64,000 nt of DNA from JADGHX01 sp037200125. GTDB taxonomy: Bacteria; Pseudomonadota; Gammaproteobacteria; Steroidobacterales; Steroidobacteraceae. The stretch covers positions 62,001 to 126,000 of the forward strand of contig JBBCGS010000005.1 of assembly GCA_037200125.1 (NCBI GenBank), read 5' to 3'. This document shows, one piece after another, positions 49,959 through 58,703 of the stretch. The notes below the pieces were generated by a model. That model had not been told where the DNA came from, did no database searches, and saw only the letters and a list, made by a program, of their open reading frames with translations. Numbering within the stretch: position 1 is the stretch's first letter; each line of letters begins with the position of its first letter. The translations under genes were made by a program, and so were the position numbers.

Positions 49959-50468
49959 TCAGCGAAACGACGATCCGCGAAGCGTACCCGTTCCGCAGAA
50001 GACCCAATCCGCGGTGAGGATCCGATCCGGTGTCTGGCCGGATACCTGCACCGCGACGACTCCTTTGCTGGGCGAATAGAGGACCGACGAACGCGCGCCA
50101 GCTTTACCCGTTTCCGCGCGGAACGGCTCCGCATCGATCAGCATCCAGCCACCCGGATAGTTCTGGGGACTCGACACCGTGAAACGGTAGTTCTCCAACT
50201 CCCAATGAGGTGGAAGCTCATTGGGAGGAACTGTCGGCAACACCAGCGGGTACGGGGTCATGAAGCCGGCAGCGAACTCGGTCCGAACCATCTTCGCGCT
50301 TATCGACACGTCTGACCCCCGAACGATTCCGGCATTGAGGTCGATTACGGTCGCCTCGTCCTGGAAGACGCCACTCTTTACCTCGCACAGCTGGAACTCT
50401 GCACGGGGCGTCTGACAGCCAACCACAAAAAGCAGCGACAACATCGCCCCAAGCGTTCGTCTCCACAT
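49959..50468 (-). CDS. Cassette 2 immunity lipoprotein
   Basis: A 169-residue lipoprotein (signal LGAMLSLLFVVGC). ATG 50468 follows ggaga by 8 bases. Paralogue of the cassette 11 protein (PRAEFQLCE, TVIDLNAGIVRG, PNELP). The ~160 bases between its end and J3 hold no clear gene. Confidence 0.76.
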   Translation of the reverse strand: MWRRTLGAMLSLLFVVGCQTPRAEFQLCEVKSGVFQDEATVIDLNAGIVRGSDVSISAKMVRTEFAAGFMTPYPLVLPTVPPNELPPHWELENYRFTVSSPQNYPGGWMLIDAEPFRAETGKAGARSSVLYSPSKGVVAVQVSGQTPDRILTADWVFCGTGTLRGSSFR

Positions 50469-50490
50469 CGTTCGTTTCTCCAAGGCAGCC

Positions 50491-51243
50491 TCACTTACAC
50501 GGCCCATAACCGCCGAACATGTTGAAAAAGGAACCTCCAATCCGCTCACAACCCGTATCCCCCAACCCATAGTCCTTCAGGCGCTGGCGGGCCAAATCAT
50601 CTAACTGATGATGAATGCTCGGATACGTAGAGTCCGCGTCCCTCCACTCATAGTGCAGACGCTCATGTATGAGGACGCGGGCCGCATTTCCAGCATGCGA
50701 GAACGTGGTCTTATGGTCCGTATTGACAGCGACTACTTTGTGTCCGTTGACCACTGTGTAGTAGCCAGCTGTTTCCTCGTCGACAGTTGGGTCCCGCGTC
50801 AGATTCGCGATCTCCGCTGACGTCCCTAGCTGTATGCCGATTCCTTTCCACGCATCGTTCCCTGCCGCCGCCCCGACAAATTGCGATATCGCACGGATAA
50901 AGTTCGCATTGTCGCCGGTGGCACCAAACACCTCCGCACCCGACATCGAGAGATTCGCCCCGCTATGGGTCGTAATGAAGGATGCGAAACTCTCCGACAT
51001 CGTCGCAATCTGCGAGTTGGTTAAATCCTTGTCCGTCACATCGCCATCGCCATTGCCATCGACTCCCACGCAAGACTCTATGTTCGTGCCCGTCGCTTTC
51101 GCGCAGACACGCGCCAGCCCCGAGGGATCGGTCCCGATTGCAGGATCATTTCCAACGTAGGCATAGAGATTAAAGTCATCATCAAGTCGGCCCGACGCAA
51201 GATCGCCGTACGCATGGGCGATCCGCCCAGCACGATCCGTCAC
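50491..51243 (-). CDS. Cassette 2: orphan RHS-CT, HExxH metallopeptidase toxin
   Basis: A 250-residue frame from GTG 51243. The first residues TDRAGRIAHAYGDLASGRL come from the end of module 2; then DDDFNLYAYVGNDPAIGTDP and a toxin nearly the same as cassette 11: GVDGNGDGDV, GAEVFGATGDNANFIRAISQ and LIHERLHYEWR (HExxH). As at cassette 6, the module end gives an open frame and a start upstream of the RHS junction, so a free toxin could be made. Confidence 0.77.
   Translation of the reverse strand: MTDRAGRIAHAYGDLASGRLDDDFNLYAYVGNDPAIGTDPSGLARVCAKATGTNIESCVGVDGNGDGDVTDKDLTNSQIATMSESFASFITTHSGANLSMSGAEVFGATGDNANFIRAISQFVGAAAGNDAWKGIGIQLGTSAEIANLTRDPTVDEETAGYYTVVNGHKVVAVNTDHKTTFSHAGNAARVLIHERLHYEWRDADSTYPSIHHQLDDLARQRLKDYGLGDTGCERIGGSFFNMFGGYGPCK
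51165..51190. other. Cassette junction J2 at the left edge of module 2
   Basis: Left arm agagattaa, spacer agtcatca, right side tcaagtcgg identical to J6. Confidence 0.5.
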
Positions 51244-51348
51244 TTAGTTGCCAGAGAGCCCCGATGCGCGTGGCAGCGGTGAGGTCGAAGACCCGGATGC
51301 GGTTTTTCGCTTAGCTGCGCTCGGCCGTCAAGGGCCAGATGCGCAGAA

Positions 51349-51376
51349 GGAGGCGCGCGCGATAGCGCGCGCCTCC
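51349..51376 (-). terminator. Hairpin after the 83-residue gene (module 2)
   Basis: Arms ggaggcgcgcgc / gcgcgcgcctcc with loop gata; equivalent to 40497-40519 with a longer stem. No T-run. Confidence 0.5.
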
Positions 51377-51382
51377 CTTCCG

Positions 51383-51634
51383 TTACAGCGCTTCGAGCTT
51401 GCGAGTGAGTGCGTCCTTGTGAGCTTCCAGCGCGCGCACCAGACGGTGATCGTTCAGCCGGCGGGCCAGCTCCAGCATGCCGCCGAGATTGGCGTGACGC
51501 GCCTTCAGCGTCTCGTACTGCGCCTCGGGCTCGGTTGCCAGCAGCAGCACGCTCTTGTTCACGATCGCCTCGAGGACGCCGGCGAGTGCCGCGTCGGTGA
51601 GGATGAGTCGGATCTTGATATCTGCGTCTTCCAT
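51383..51634 (-). CDS. 83-residue helical protein of the module (copy 2)
   Basis: Same length as copy 1, with EDADIKIRLILTDAALAGV, ATEPEAQYETLKARHANLG and RRLNDHRLVRALEAHKDAL. Substitutions are mild and the frame is intact, which supports selection. Same hairpin-covered ribosome site. Function unknown. Confidence 0.7.
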   Translation of the reverse strand: MEDADIKIRLILTDAALAGVLEAIVNKSVLLLATEPEAQYETLKARHANLGGMLELARRLNDHRLVRALEAHKDALTRKLEAL

Positions 51635-51637
51635 CTT

Positions 51638-51693
51638 CGTTCTCCTGTGGATGAGGGGTTCGCAGAACCCCGCCCCTCATCCACGGGAGAACG
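51638..51693 (-). promoter_or_regulatory. Hairpin sequestering the ribosome-binding site (module 2)
   Basis: Arms 51638-51658 and 51673-51693, same pairing as at 40783-40838; a loop base differs (ttcgcagaa versus ttcggagaa) without breaking the stem. Confidence 0.6.
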
Positions 51694-52316
51694 CATCGGG
51701 CATCAGATCAACACGGCGCGCATCAGGTCTGCAGCGTCCGTGACAAGCGCGGCTTTGCGCGATTGGCGCGGACGCTGCTCTTCTCCTCGCGGCAGCGGCG
51801 CGCGAACGCGCCTCTTCGGGAGCCCCCGATGGGGGGCGGACGGGGCGGCCCGCAACGCGCGAGCGATGCGGGCACAGCAACGGGCGGGCGGGGGAAGAAC
51901 AACTTCGCGGCCGATGGCCGCACCTTTCAGCGTGCGTCTTCGCACGCTGCAGCGGGCACTTGAACATAGCGCGGACTATACGGGCGGCAGCCGCAAGCTT
52001 GGCGAAGCCAAGCTCGTATAGACCTCTTGCGTTATGTTTGAGTGCCCGCTCGAAGCCCCCTTTCAGGGGGATGGGGGGTCTCATCGATGCACGCAGCGGC
52101 TTTGCGCTGTGTGCATCGATGAGTGAACAAGTTCTTCGAGCACTCGCGTAGCGTGTGCTCACGACCTCCGACCTCTGCGACGAACGAAGGCAGCACGCAT
52201 GAGATCGGCACGGCGCAGCCCGGCGCGCCGCGTGCGGCGACTTTGCGAGGCGCGAGCCGAGCGGGAGAGAGCCCGATGCACGCGGCGTGACGGGCGGACG
52301 AAGCCACTCCCCCTCT
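51694..52316. ncRNA. Candidate structured non-coding RNA (module 2)
   Basis: A 623-nt homologue of 40839-41456. Stems 51732-51740/51769-51777, 51996-52003/52007-52014 and 51976-51982/52015-52021 keep perfect pairing although both strands of several pairs have changed (T51737-A51772, T51999-A52011, C51976-G52021, A51980-T52017). Another hairpin near 51798-51811 keeps its helix despite a different length. The long hairpin near 52080-52124 is better paired than in copy 1. Confidence 0.6.
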
Positions 52317-53417
52317 TCACTCCGCGCTGGCCTCATCGTGCTCCTCCGCGAGCGCTTCGGCGGCTAAAGAGGCGAACAGCGCGTCCGCATCGGGTCGCTC
52401 GATCGGCTCGCGCCGTGTGCCCTGCTCGCGTGTGAGACGCGCCGGATGCGTGGCGGCGTGGATCTCCTTCAACTTGCCGAGCGAGACCTGCGTGTAGATC
52501 TGCGTCGTCGCAAGGTCCGCGTGCCCCAGGATCAACTGGATGTAGCGGATGTCCGCGCCGTTCTCCAGCATGTGTGTCGCGCAGGCATGGCGGAACAGAT
52601 GGCAGGCACCGGGATGCGTAATGCCGGCGTGCTCGAGATGGCGTTTGACGAGATCGCCCAGGCGTCCGGGCGGGAAGGGCCGGCCGTCATCATGCAGGAA
52701 CAACGCGTGCGCATCGTGACCGCATTCGAGCTCAGCGCGCACCTCGCGCAGGTACTTGTCGACCCAGGCGCAGGCGCGCTCGCCGATCGGCACCACCCGA
52801 TCCTTGTCGCCCTTGCCGTGGCGGATCATGAGCGTGCCCTGCGTGAGGTTGATCTCGTAGAGCTTCAGGTGCACGAGCTCCATGCGCCGGATGCCGCTCG
52901 AGTACAGCGTCTCGAGGATCGCACGGTTGCGCACACCGAGCAGCGTCGTCACCTCGCACTGGTTCAACACGTGCTCGACGTCCGCGACCGAGAGGATCCC
53001 GCGCGGCAGGGACTTGGGCTTTCGCGGCAGCTCGAGATCGGAGGCCGGGTTCGAGAGGATGTGATTTTGACGTGCGAGCCACTTGAACCAGGCCTGCAGC
53101 GGCGTGAGCAGTCCCAACTGCGCGGTCACCGAGAGCGGCGCGCCGTCTCGCTTTCGATAGTGATACAGATGGCGCTGGTAGCGCTCCAGGATCGGCCGCG
53201 TGATGTCCTGCGGACGGGTGAGCCCGCGCTCATCGCACCAGAGGATGAAGCGCCGGATCGCCATCGTGCGGCTCTTCACCGTGTGCGCCGAGCGGCCGGC
53301 GGCAAGCGCCCATTGCTCGTACTCGCGCTCGTAGCCGCGCAGCGGGTTCAACGGCACCGGATCGTACGGCACCTTGACCGGGCCGCGCTTGCGGCGATGA
53401 GGATTTAGCGTGCGCAT
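52317..53417 (-). CDS. Tyrosine recombinase/integrase of the module (copy 2)
   Basis: A 366-residue near-copy of 41457-42563. The catalytic residues are all kept (SSGIRRMELVHL, HGKGDKDR, HLFRHACATHML, LGHADLATTQ, IYTQVSLG). It differs mainly at the N-terminus (TLNPHRRKRGPVKVPYDPVP) and at a shorter acidic tail (HDEASAE). It follows the primase gene by 6 bases. Confidence 0.93.
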   Translation of the reverse strand: MRTLNPHRRKRGPVKVPYDPVPLNPLRGYEREYEQWALAAGRSAHTVKSRTMAIRRFILWCDERGLTRPQDITRPILERYQRHLYHYRKRDGAPLSVTAQLGLLTPLQAWFKWLARQNHILSNPASDLELPRKPKSLPRGILSVADVEHVLNQCEVTTLLGVRNRAILETLYSSGIRRMELVHLKLYEINLTQGTLMIRHGKGDKDRVVPIGERACAWVDKYLREVRAELECGHDAHALFLHDDGRPFPPGRLGDLVKRHLEHAGITHPGACHLFRHACATHMLENGADIRYIQLILGHADLATTQIYTQVSLGKLKEIHAATHPARLTREQGTRREPIERPDADALFASLAAEALAEEHDEASAE

Positions 53418-53423
53418 CGGGCA

Positions 53424-56400
53424 TCACGTCGGCTGCGGGTACGATGCGGGGCGTGTCGCATGAGTCGTGTCGCGCGTTCTCGTCTCTTCTGCAGCGAAGT
53501 GAGCCGGAACGCTGTGTTTTTGGGCTTCCGCGTGCAAGTCCTCCGCGCGACCGCCGGCCGACTGGCCACCGACCGCATCCCGACCAGAGGCCGACCGCGA
53601 TGTGCCGCGCCCCGACCGCGCGCCGTCGTAGTCGCGCTTCAACGCCTCGATGTCGATCAGTCCGCTCGCATGCGGCGCATCGCTTGAGGCTTTCCCATCG
53701 AACACCAGCTCGTACTCGAACGACTGTCCACGGCCACCGCGATGGATCAGCAGATATTCGAGCTCCACGAGCCGGCCGAGATGGATCTTCAGCTGCGTGT
53801 CGCCCCAGCGCGTGTGCTCACGCACGAGACGGCGGCTAAAGCGATAGTCGCTGCGACGGATCTGCTGCGCATGGCATTCCTCTTCGACCATCGCCACCAC
53901 GAGCCCAAGCAACCGCCGCGTCTGCGGCGGCAGCTCATCAAGCGTGCGGCCGAGCACTTCATGCGCCAGCTCGTTGGCGAGCGCGATGTCGGCGAGCGTC
54001 GCTTCGATGTAACGCACTTCGCGCTCCCCGTGGCCGAGCGTCTTCACCTCGCGCTGGTGCTGGTGCAGGAGCGCGATCGTATCGATGAGCGTCAGGTACT
54101 TCTCGTGATCGCGCCGCATGCGCGTGCGGTCGTTCAGGAAGGTGAGCCGGTCGGCATAGGGATTCACCACGGCGAGCGGTTCGAGCAACCGCTGCGCGTC
54201 CTGGTGCACTTTCAGCAGCCGCTCGCGGTCCGTGCGCGCCAGGAGCCCGGCAAGCGTGCGCCGCGCGCGCTGTGCGGCGTGGATCGCGGCCGTCTGCGCG
54301 CGGCCTTCGTCCACCGAGAGCACGAGGCAGCGGTTCAGCAGTTCCTCGTCGATCTCGGCGGCTGTCGTCGTGAGCGCGATCATCACCGGCCCCTCGACGT
54401 GATACTCCTCGGTCGCAAGCTTCCCCGTCGTCGGGTCCTTCGAGGTCGAGGCGATCGTGAGCTCGCCCTCGCTCTGCAGGAGTTTCAGGGCATACGCGGC
54501 GCGGTGCGCGCCTTCTTCCTCGGCGATCGCCAGCAGCTTGTGCTTCAGGTTCATCTCGCCCATGTAAAACAGGCTCTGCCCCGTCATCGCCGAGTAGACG
54601 ATCCGATCCTCGCCTGGCACGAGCTTCAGGATCGCATCCAGGAGCGAGGACTTGCCGGCGGCGGAGGTCGACTGGATGAGGAGCGCGAGCGGCCGCTCGA
54701 GCTTGCGCGAGATCGCGGCAAGGTAGCCGACGAGCGCATTGGTGCGCTCGCCGACGATGCCGCAGGCGGCGAAGTCATCGGCGATGCGCGAGAGAAGGTC
54801 GGGGCTCTTCAGCAGCTCGAGCGCCGCTTCCCGTCCGGCCTCGCTCACCGTGACTGCGGCGGGTTTCACTTCGAGTGCCGCGCGGAGTGCTTGCTCCTGG
54901 AGGGATTCACACTGCAAGAGCACGCGGCCGAGATCGGCCTTGATCACGTCCTCTTTCACGCGCAGCTCGGAAGCGGCCTGCGCGATGAAGCTCGCGCGCG
55001 AGCGCGCGCTGTAGAGATCGAGCGTGTCCACGTGCACGAGATCGCTCGCTGTGTCGCTGACGAGCAGGTTTACCTTCAGGCTCTGCAGGCTCAGGTTCTT
55101 CTCGAGACCTCGCACCCGATAGCACCGCGCGCCGAAGCTGAAGCGATGCTCGCGCTCGGCGCCGAGTGCCTGGCTCGACGGTGCCGGCAGCGGCGCCTGG
55201 CCATCCGGGATCACCTGCGCGGGCAGCGCTGGCACGGGGGGAGATTCAGCCGCTTCTTCAGCGGCTAAAAAGGAAGCGGGCTCGCGCGAGGACTCACGCA
55301 CTTCATCCGGCCGGCTCGCACTCGCCACACCGATCGTCGTGGACTCCACGGCCGTCGTCGTGATGACCGACTTCGGCTCGCCTTTCCCCAGCCACTGCGC
55401 CGAGCGGATCGCCACTCCCAGACTCTTCGCCGCAGGCCCCACCTTCAACGCGTACTCGTTCGCATCCATGCCCTTCGGGAAGAGGACGCGATACGCATCG
55501 AGCCCTTCGGCCATCAGGCGCGGCGCCAGCTTCTGCGCCGCGCGCTCGCCCGCCTCATCCCGGTCGTAGGCGATCAGCACGCGCTCCACGCCGCATTGCT
55601 TGAAGAGGGTGAGATGATCCGCGGTAAAGCCCTCGATGCCGTAGCTCGCCGTCACGTTGCGATAGCCGGCACACCAGAACGTGAGCGCATCGATCAGTGC
55701 TTCGCACAGGATCACTTCCGGGCTCGTACCGAGCGCCGCTGCGTTCCACACGCCACGATGCGAGCCGGGCAGGTACAGATGCAGCGGCGTGCCGGCGCGC
55801 AGGTTCTCGGTGATCTTGCGGCCGTAGACTTCCGTCACCTCACCCTCGGGTGAGATCACCGGGATCACGAGCGAGCCGTTGAAGTGCTCATGCCCACTGC
55901 CCCGAAGGATGCCGATGCGCTGGAGCTGGCCACGCAGCGCCGCACCCTCCACCCGGTTCTTCTCGGGCAGCCGGTAGCCGAGCGTGCGATTGGCAAAGCC
56001 GAGCCGGAACGTCTGGATCGCCTCTTCGGATCCGATCCCGCGCTTGGCAAGGTACGCCAGCGCTTCCGGGCTCTGCCGCAGTTCCTGATGGTAGTAGTCG
56101 ATCACCTGGCCCAGGAGCTTCGCATCCGAAGCGTCACGCGCAAGCGGCGCGGCCAGCTTCTTCGTCGAAGAGCGCTTCGCCGGCGTCACGGCTGCAGCTG
56201 ATGCCGAAGCAGCCGGAGAGGAAGCGGCTAAAGAGGAAGAGACCGGCAGCGCGTCGTTCTGCAGCAGCTCCACCGCGTGCCGGAACGAGACCCCTTCGGC
56301 GCGCATCACCCAGTCGATCACCGTGCCACCCTTCTGGCACGCACCCAGGCAATGCCAGAGATTCTTCGCCGGCGTCACGACGAGCGAAGGCGTGCGATCC

Positions 56401-56531
56401 TCGTGGAACGGACAGCGCCCGATGAGATCGGCACCGTGCTTCGTGAAGCTCACGCCGCACGACTCGGCCAGCCGCTGCACACTCACTTCGCTCTTCAGCC
56501 GCTCGATCACCTCATCGGGGATACGCGCCAC
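53424..56531 (-). CDS. Primase-helicase: CHC2 zinc finger, toprim, P-loop ATPase (copy 2)
   Basis: A 1035-residue protein from GTG 56531 (ARIPDEVIERLKSEVSVQRL). Zinc finger C40, H43, C61, C65 (RCPFHEDRTPSLVV, HCLGACQKGG). Toprim acidic residues in ILCEALIDAL and AYDRDEAG. Walker A STSAAGKSS near 627. The linker between toprim and ATPase (about 415-490) is the most different part from copy 1. This fusion resembles replication proteins of phages, satellites and integrative elements. Confidence 0.88.
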   Translation of the reverse strand: MARIPDEVIERLKSEVSVQRLAESCGVSFTKHGADLIGRCPFHEDRTPSLVVTPAKNLWHCLGACQKGGTVIDWVMRAEGVSFRHAVELLQNDALPVSSSLAASSPAASASAAAVTPAKRSSTKKLAAPLARDASDAKLLGQVIDYYHQELRQSPEALAYLAKRGIGSEEAIQTFRLGFANRTLGYRLPEKNRVEGAALRGQLQRIGILRGSGHEHFNGSLVIPVISPEGEVTEVYGRKITENLRAGTPLHLYLPGSHRGVWNAAALGTSPEVILCEALIDALTFWCAGYRNVTASYGIEGFTADHLTLFKQCGVERVLIAYDRDEAGERAAQKLAPRLMAEGLDAYRVLFPKGMDANEYALKVGPAAKSLGVAIRSAQWLGKGEPKSVITTTAVESTTIGVASASRPDEVRESSREPASFLAAEEAAESPPVPALPAQVIPDGQAPLPAPSSQALGAEREHRFSFGARCYRVRGLEKNLSLQSLKVNLLVSDTASDLVHVDTLDLYSARSRASFIAQAASELRVKEDVIKADLGRVLLQCESLQEQALRAALEVKPAAVTVSEAGREAALELLKSPDLLSRIADDFAACGIVGERTNALVGYLAAISRKLERPLALLIQSTSAAGKSSLLDAILKLVPGEDRIVYSAMTGQSLFYMGEMNLKHKLLAIAEEEGAHRAAYALKLLQSEGELTIASTSKDPTTGKLATEEYHVEGPVMIALTTTAAEIDEELLNRCLVLSVDEGRAQTAAIHAAQRARRTLAGLLARTDRERLLKVHQDAQRLLEPLAVVNPYADRLTFLNDRTRMRRDHEKYLTLIDTIALLHQHQREVKTLGHGEREVRYIEATLADIALANELAHEVLGRTLDELPPQTRRLLGLVVAMVEEECHAQQIRRSDYRFSRRLVREHTRWGDTQLKIHLGRLVELEYLLIHRGGRGQSFEYELVFDGKASSDAPHASGLIDIEALKRDYDGARSGRGTSRSASGRDAVGGQSAGGRAEDLHAEAQKHSVPAHFAAEETRTRDTTHATRPASYPQPT

Positions 56532-56542
56532 GCAAGTGCCTT

Positions 56543-56794
56543 TCAGGATTTCAGCTCTTGCATCGACTCGGGCTCGATCACTTCGAGCACCAGCTTCCCC
56601 GCATTCACCTCCACACGGATGTCGCGGCCGATGGCAAAGCCCGCCTCATCGAGCCAGCGCCCGAGCAGGCGCACGTACGGCATCGGTTGCAGATACGGCT
56701 TGAACGGCTCGGTGCTCCGCGACTGCGGCTGCCGGTAGCTCACCTTCAGGCGCCGGGATTTCAGCGGCGCGGACACCTTCGTCGGCAACTCCAT
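56543..56794 (-). CDS. SymE-like protein (copy 2)
   Basis: An 83-residue homologue of 45707-45958 with PYVRLLGRWLDEAGFAIG and VEVNAGKLVLEVIEPE. First gene of the minus-strand operon; ends 11 bases before the primase start. Confidence 0.82.
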   Translation of the reverse strand: MELPTKVSAPLKSRRLKVSYRQPQSRSTEPFKPYLQPMPYVRLLGRWLDEAGFAIGRDIRVEVNAGKLVLEVIEPESMQELKS

Positions 56795-56881
56795 TGCATC
56801 ACCCTCACTGGTTGCGGGCACTCGCTTTGAAGGCCAAAACCTGTCAAGTACCCGGGATGGAAAATAACTTGGCCGCCAGAT

Positions 56882-56898
56882 TACGCCATTCCGGCGTA
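56882..56898. promoter_or_regulatory. XRE operator candidate (module 2)
   Basis: Arms tacgcc and ggcgta, spacer attcc (attac in module 1), with the same additional half-site cggcgt downstream. Confidence 0.6.
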
Positions 56899-56933
56899 TA
56901 GTCAACGGCGTTCCGCATAGTGAGGTTTAGGGT

Positions 56934-57332
56934 ATGCGCTCCATCACCCACATCGATTGCATCCTCGGCACTCCGATGACTCAGGACGAGAAGCTCTTCT
57001 TCAGGCAGCTCGGCGCGCGCATCGCCGAGCTTCGCAAGACCCACGGGCTCACCCAGGCGCAGCTCGCCGAGACGCTCGATCTCACGCAGCAGATGGTGGC
57101 TTCTTACGAGGTCGGCCGCCGGCGCGTACCGGTGTCACTCCTGCCGGCGGTCGCCGAAGCCCTCGCCGTCTCCGTCGAGACCCTGATCGGGCAGAAGGAA
57201 GCCGCGCCCGGCAAGCGTGGACCGGCGCCGAAGCTTCAGCAGCAGATGGAGCGCATCCAGCGCCTGCCGCGCGCCAAGCAGCGCTTCGTCATGGACATGA
57301 TCGATACCGTGCTCGCTCAGCAGGATCGCTGA
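56934..57332 (+). CDS. XRE-family regulator of the module (copy 2)
   Basis: A 132-residue HTH_3 protein with the same start context as copy 1 (RSITHIDCILGTPMTQDEKL) and two residue changes (AVAEAL, RAKQRF). Divergent from SymE. The cassette 1 immunity candidate follows 29 bases downstream. Confidence 0.9.
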   Translation: MRSITHIDCILGTPMTQDEKLFFRQLGARIAELRKTHGLTQAQLAETLDLTQQMVASYEVGRRRVPVSLLPAVAEALAVSVETLIGQKEAAPGKRGPAPKLQQQMERIQRLPRAKQRFVMDMIDTVLAQQDR

Positions 57333-57361
57333 GACTTGCCGCCATTTAGGAACAAGGAAAT

Positions 57362-57787
57362 ATGACAAGCGCCAAGTCAGATACCGAGACTCTGATGAAC
57401 ACAGTCGTGCCGTTCGCCGAAAAAATGCTCAGCGAGCATTCAGAGTTCTTCCCCTACGGGGCAGCAATGAAGCCGGATGGAGAGATCGTCAGCGTTGCCG
57501 GATACGACGGACGAGAGCAGCCTCCCTCCCAGGAGATCATCGATCTTCTCAACGCAGAACTTCGCAAGGACGCCGCTCTTGGATTGTACAAAGCAACCGC
57601 CGTTGTCTATGACGTCCGCGTCGTTCCACCAGGGTCAAAAACAAAGTCCGACGCCATCGCCGTTGCGTTGGATCATCGTGATGACTACTCGGTCGTCGTG
57701 CTATTCCCGTATTCCATATCAAACGGAACGCCGGATATCGGCGCGCCTTTCGCTGAGAAAGGCGAACACAAGATATTCCGCCGCTAG
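57362..57787 (+). CDS. Cassette 1 immunity candidate, soluble
   Basis: A 141-residue protein (NTVVPFAEKMLSEHSEFFPY, GAAMKPDGEIVSVAGYDGRE, DAIAVALDHRDDYSVVVLFP). This fold pattern recurs in small soluble immunity proteins of polymorphic toxin loci, but I cannot name the family. It lies on the plus strand after XRE and ends 32 bases from the converging toxin gene, as in cassette 5. Confidence 0.68.
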   Translation: MTSAKSDTETLMNTVVPFAEKMLSEHSEFFPYGAAMKPDGEIVSVAGYDGREQPPSQEIIDLLNAELRKDAALGLYKATAVVYDVRVVPPGSKTKSDAIAVALDHRDDYSVVVLFPYSISNGTPDIGAPFAEKGEHKIFRR

Positions 57788-57819
57788 ACTTCCCGGATCT
57801 CCGGGTAGAGCTTCCTCCG

Positions 57820-58425
57820 TCACGGAATGATGATCGGCTCAACGATCGGCATCTCAACTGGCACCCGGACCGGCATCTCCACCGGCATACCCTCCACGAC
57901 AGGTCCTGTAGATGGGATTGTTACCTGTCGCATGCCGATCCGCTGGATCTTCACGCCATTCTCACCGACATACTTCTCCGCTGACGGTCCGATCTTCGTG
58001 CTCTCTCGAATTTTCACGGTCAACTCGCGCGCGCTTTCTTTCGCTTCCGCCACGAAATCCTTGATCTGATCCGTGATCTTGAGCTCCTTGACGTTCTTCG
58101 TTTCCTTTATCGAAGTCTTGTCGGACTCGTCCGGAACCCGGTATTTCGCGGTCCCCGTACGCGATTCAACACGCTCCTTCGGCTTATTCGGATCAACCCC
58201 GGCATCGCGCTCTCCGAGACGACCCGTCTCGCGCACTCGCGCCATCTTTTCCTTCATCTCATCAGGCGGCGGACAATTTTCAAGACTGCAGCCGCTGGTC
58301 CCCGAGGGATCCGCTCTGTTCAGCGGGTCATTTCCAACATAGGCGTAGAGATTGACGTCATCATCAACCCCTACCGTAGGCCGGCGCTGGAAATCACTCT
58401 GCTCTCGCTGATTGCGAGAAACGAT
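57820..58425 (-). CDS. Cassette 1: orphan RHS-CT, restriction-endonuclease-fold nuclease
   Basis: The frame is open from a TGA at 58426-58428. RHS junction DDDVNLYAYVGNDPLNRADP, then an Arg/Lys-rich linker and a Tox-REase-like core: AKYRVPDESDKTSIKETKNV (D...E-x-K active-site pattern) and LKITDQIKDFVAEAKESARE, as in the REase-fold toxin 7 family. Pro/Val/Glu-rich end (EMPVRVPVEMPIVEP). An ATG at 58257 falls after the junction. A DNA-cleaving tip with cytosolic immunity is the likely function. Confidence 0.75.
   Translation of the reverse strand: MVSRNQREQSDFQRRPTVGVDDDVNLYAYVGNDPLNRADPSGTSGCSLENCPPPDEMKEKMARVRETGRLGERDAGVDPNKPKERVESRTGTAKYRVPDESDKTSIKETKNVKELKITDQIKDFVAEAKESARELTVKIRESTKIGPSAEKYVGENGVKIQRIGMRQVTIPSTGPVVEGMPVEMPVRVPVEMPIVEPIIIP
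58347..58372. other. Cassette junction J1
   Basis: Arms agagattga and tcaacccct around cgtcatca, two mismatches. A separate relic of the shared outer flank (tcgtactcgcagatcgct) lies further away at about 58464. Confidence 0.45.
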
Positions 58426-58539
58426 TCAGCCGTCGTAGTCGTGGAAGTGAGGTCGAAACAGGCGTCGTACTCGCAGATCGCTCGGCGCCGCCTCGCTCGG
58501 CGCATCCATACTGTCGGCCGCTCTCTTCGCGCTCCTGCG

Positions 58540-58703
58540 GGATTGCTGGCCCATGTGCCGCGATCCCCGACGGTGACCTGACGCTCGCCACCGCGTTTGC
58601 TCGCCATACGGATCTCATTGTCTCCGGGAATGACGCTCACCTCAACCCGCTCCGTGGCATCCCCATCCTCGTCGCTTCCGCAGCCGATGCGCATTTGCCG
58701 CTA
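58540..58703 (+). pseudogene. PIN-domain toxin relic
   Basis: The plus strand encodes the tail of a PIN domain: MCRDP, one extra C near 58568, then DGDLTLATAFARHTDLIVSG, NDAHLNPLRGIPILV. This is the same region in which the PIN gene at 37412 is frameshifted. The front half and antitoxin are gone. It occupies the 330-base stretch between J1 and the cassette 0 immunity gene, where nothing else was recognised. Confidence 0.65.

Larger units (their letters stand above)
51182..57341 (-). mobile_element. Module 2: recombinase/primase/SymE/XRE element
   Basis: Second, nearly identical copy of the element at 40329-46505, in the same orientation and with the same edges. All genes are intact. Small differences are spread throughout, so this is not a very recent exact duplication. 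Confidence 0.75.

Noticed and set aside
40329..57341. Module as a prophage or conjugative element
   Set aside because: No capsid, terminase, relaxase or type IV secretion genes were seen.
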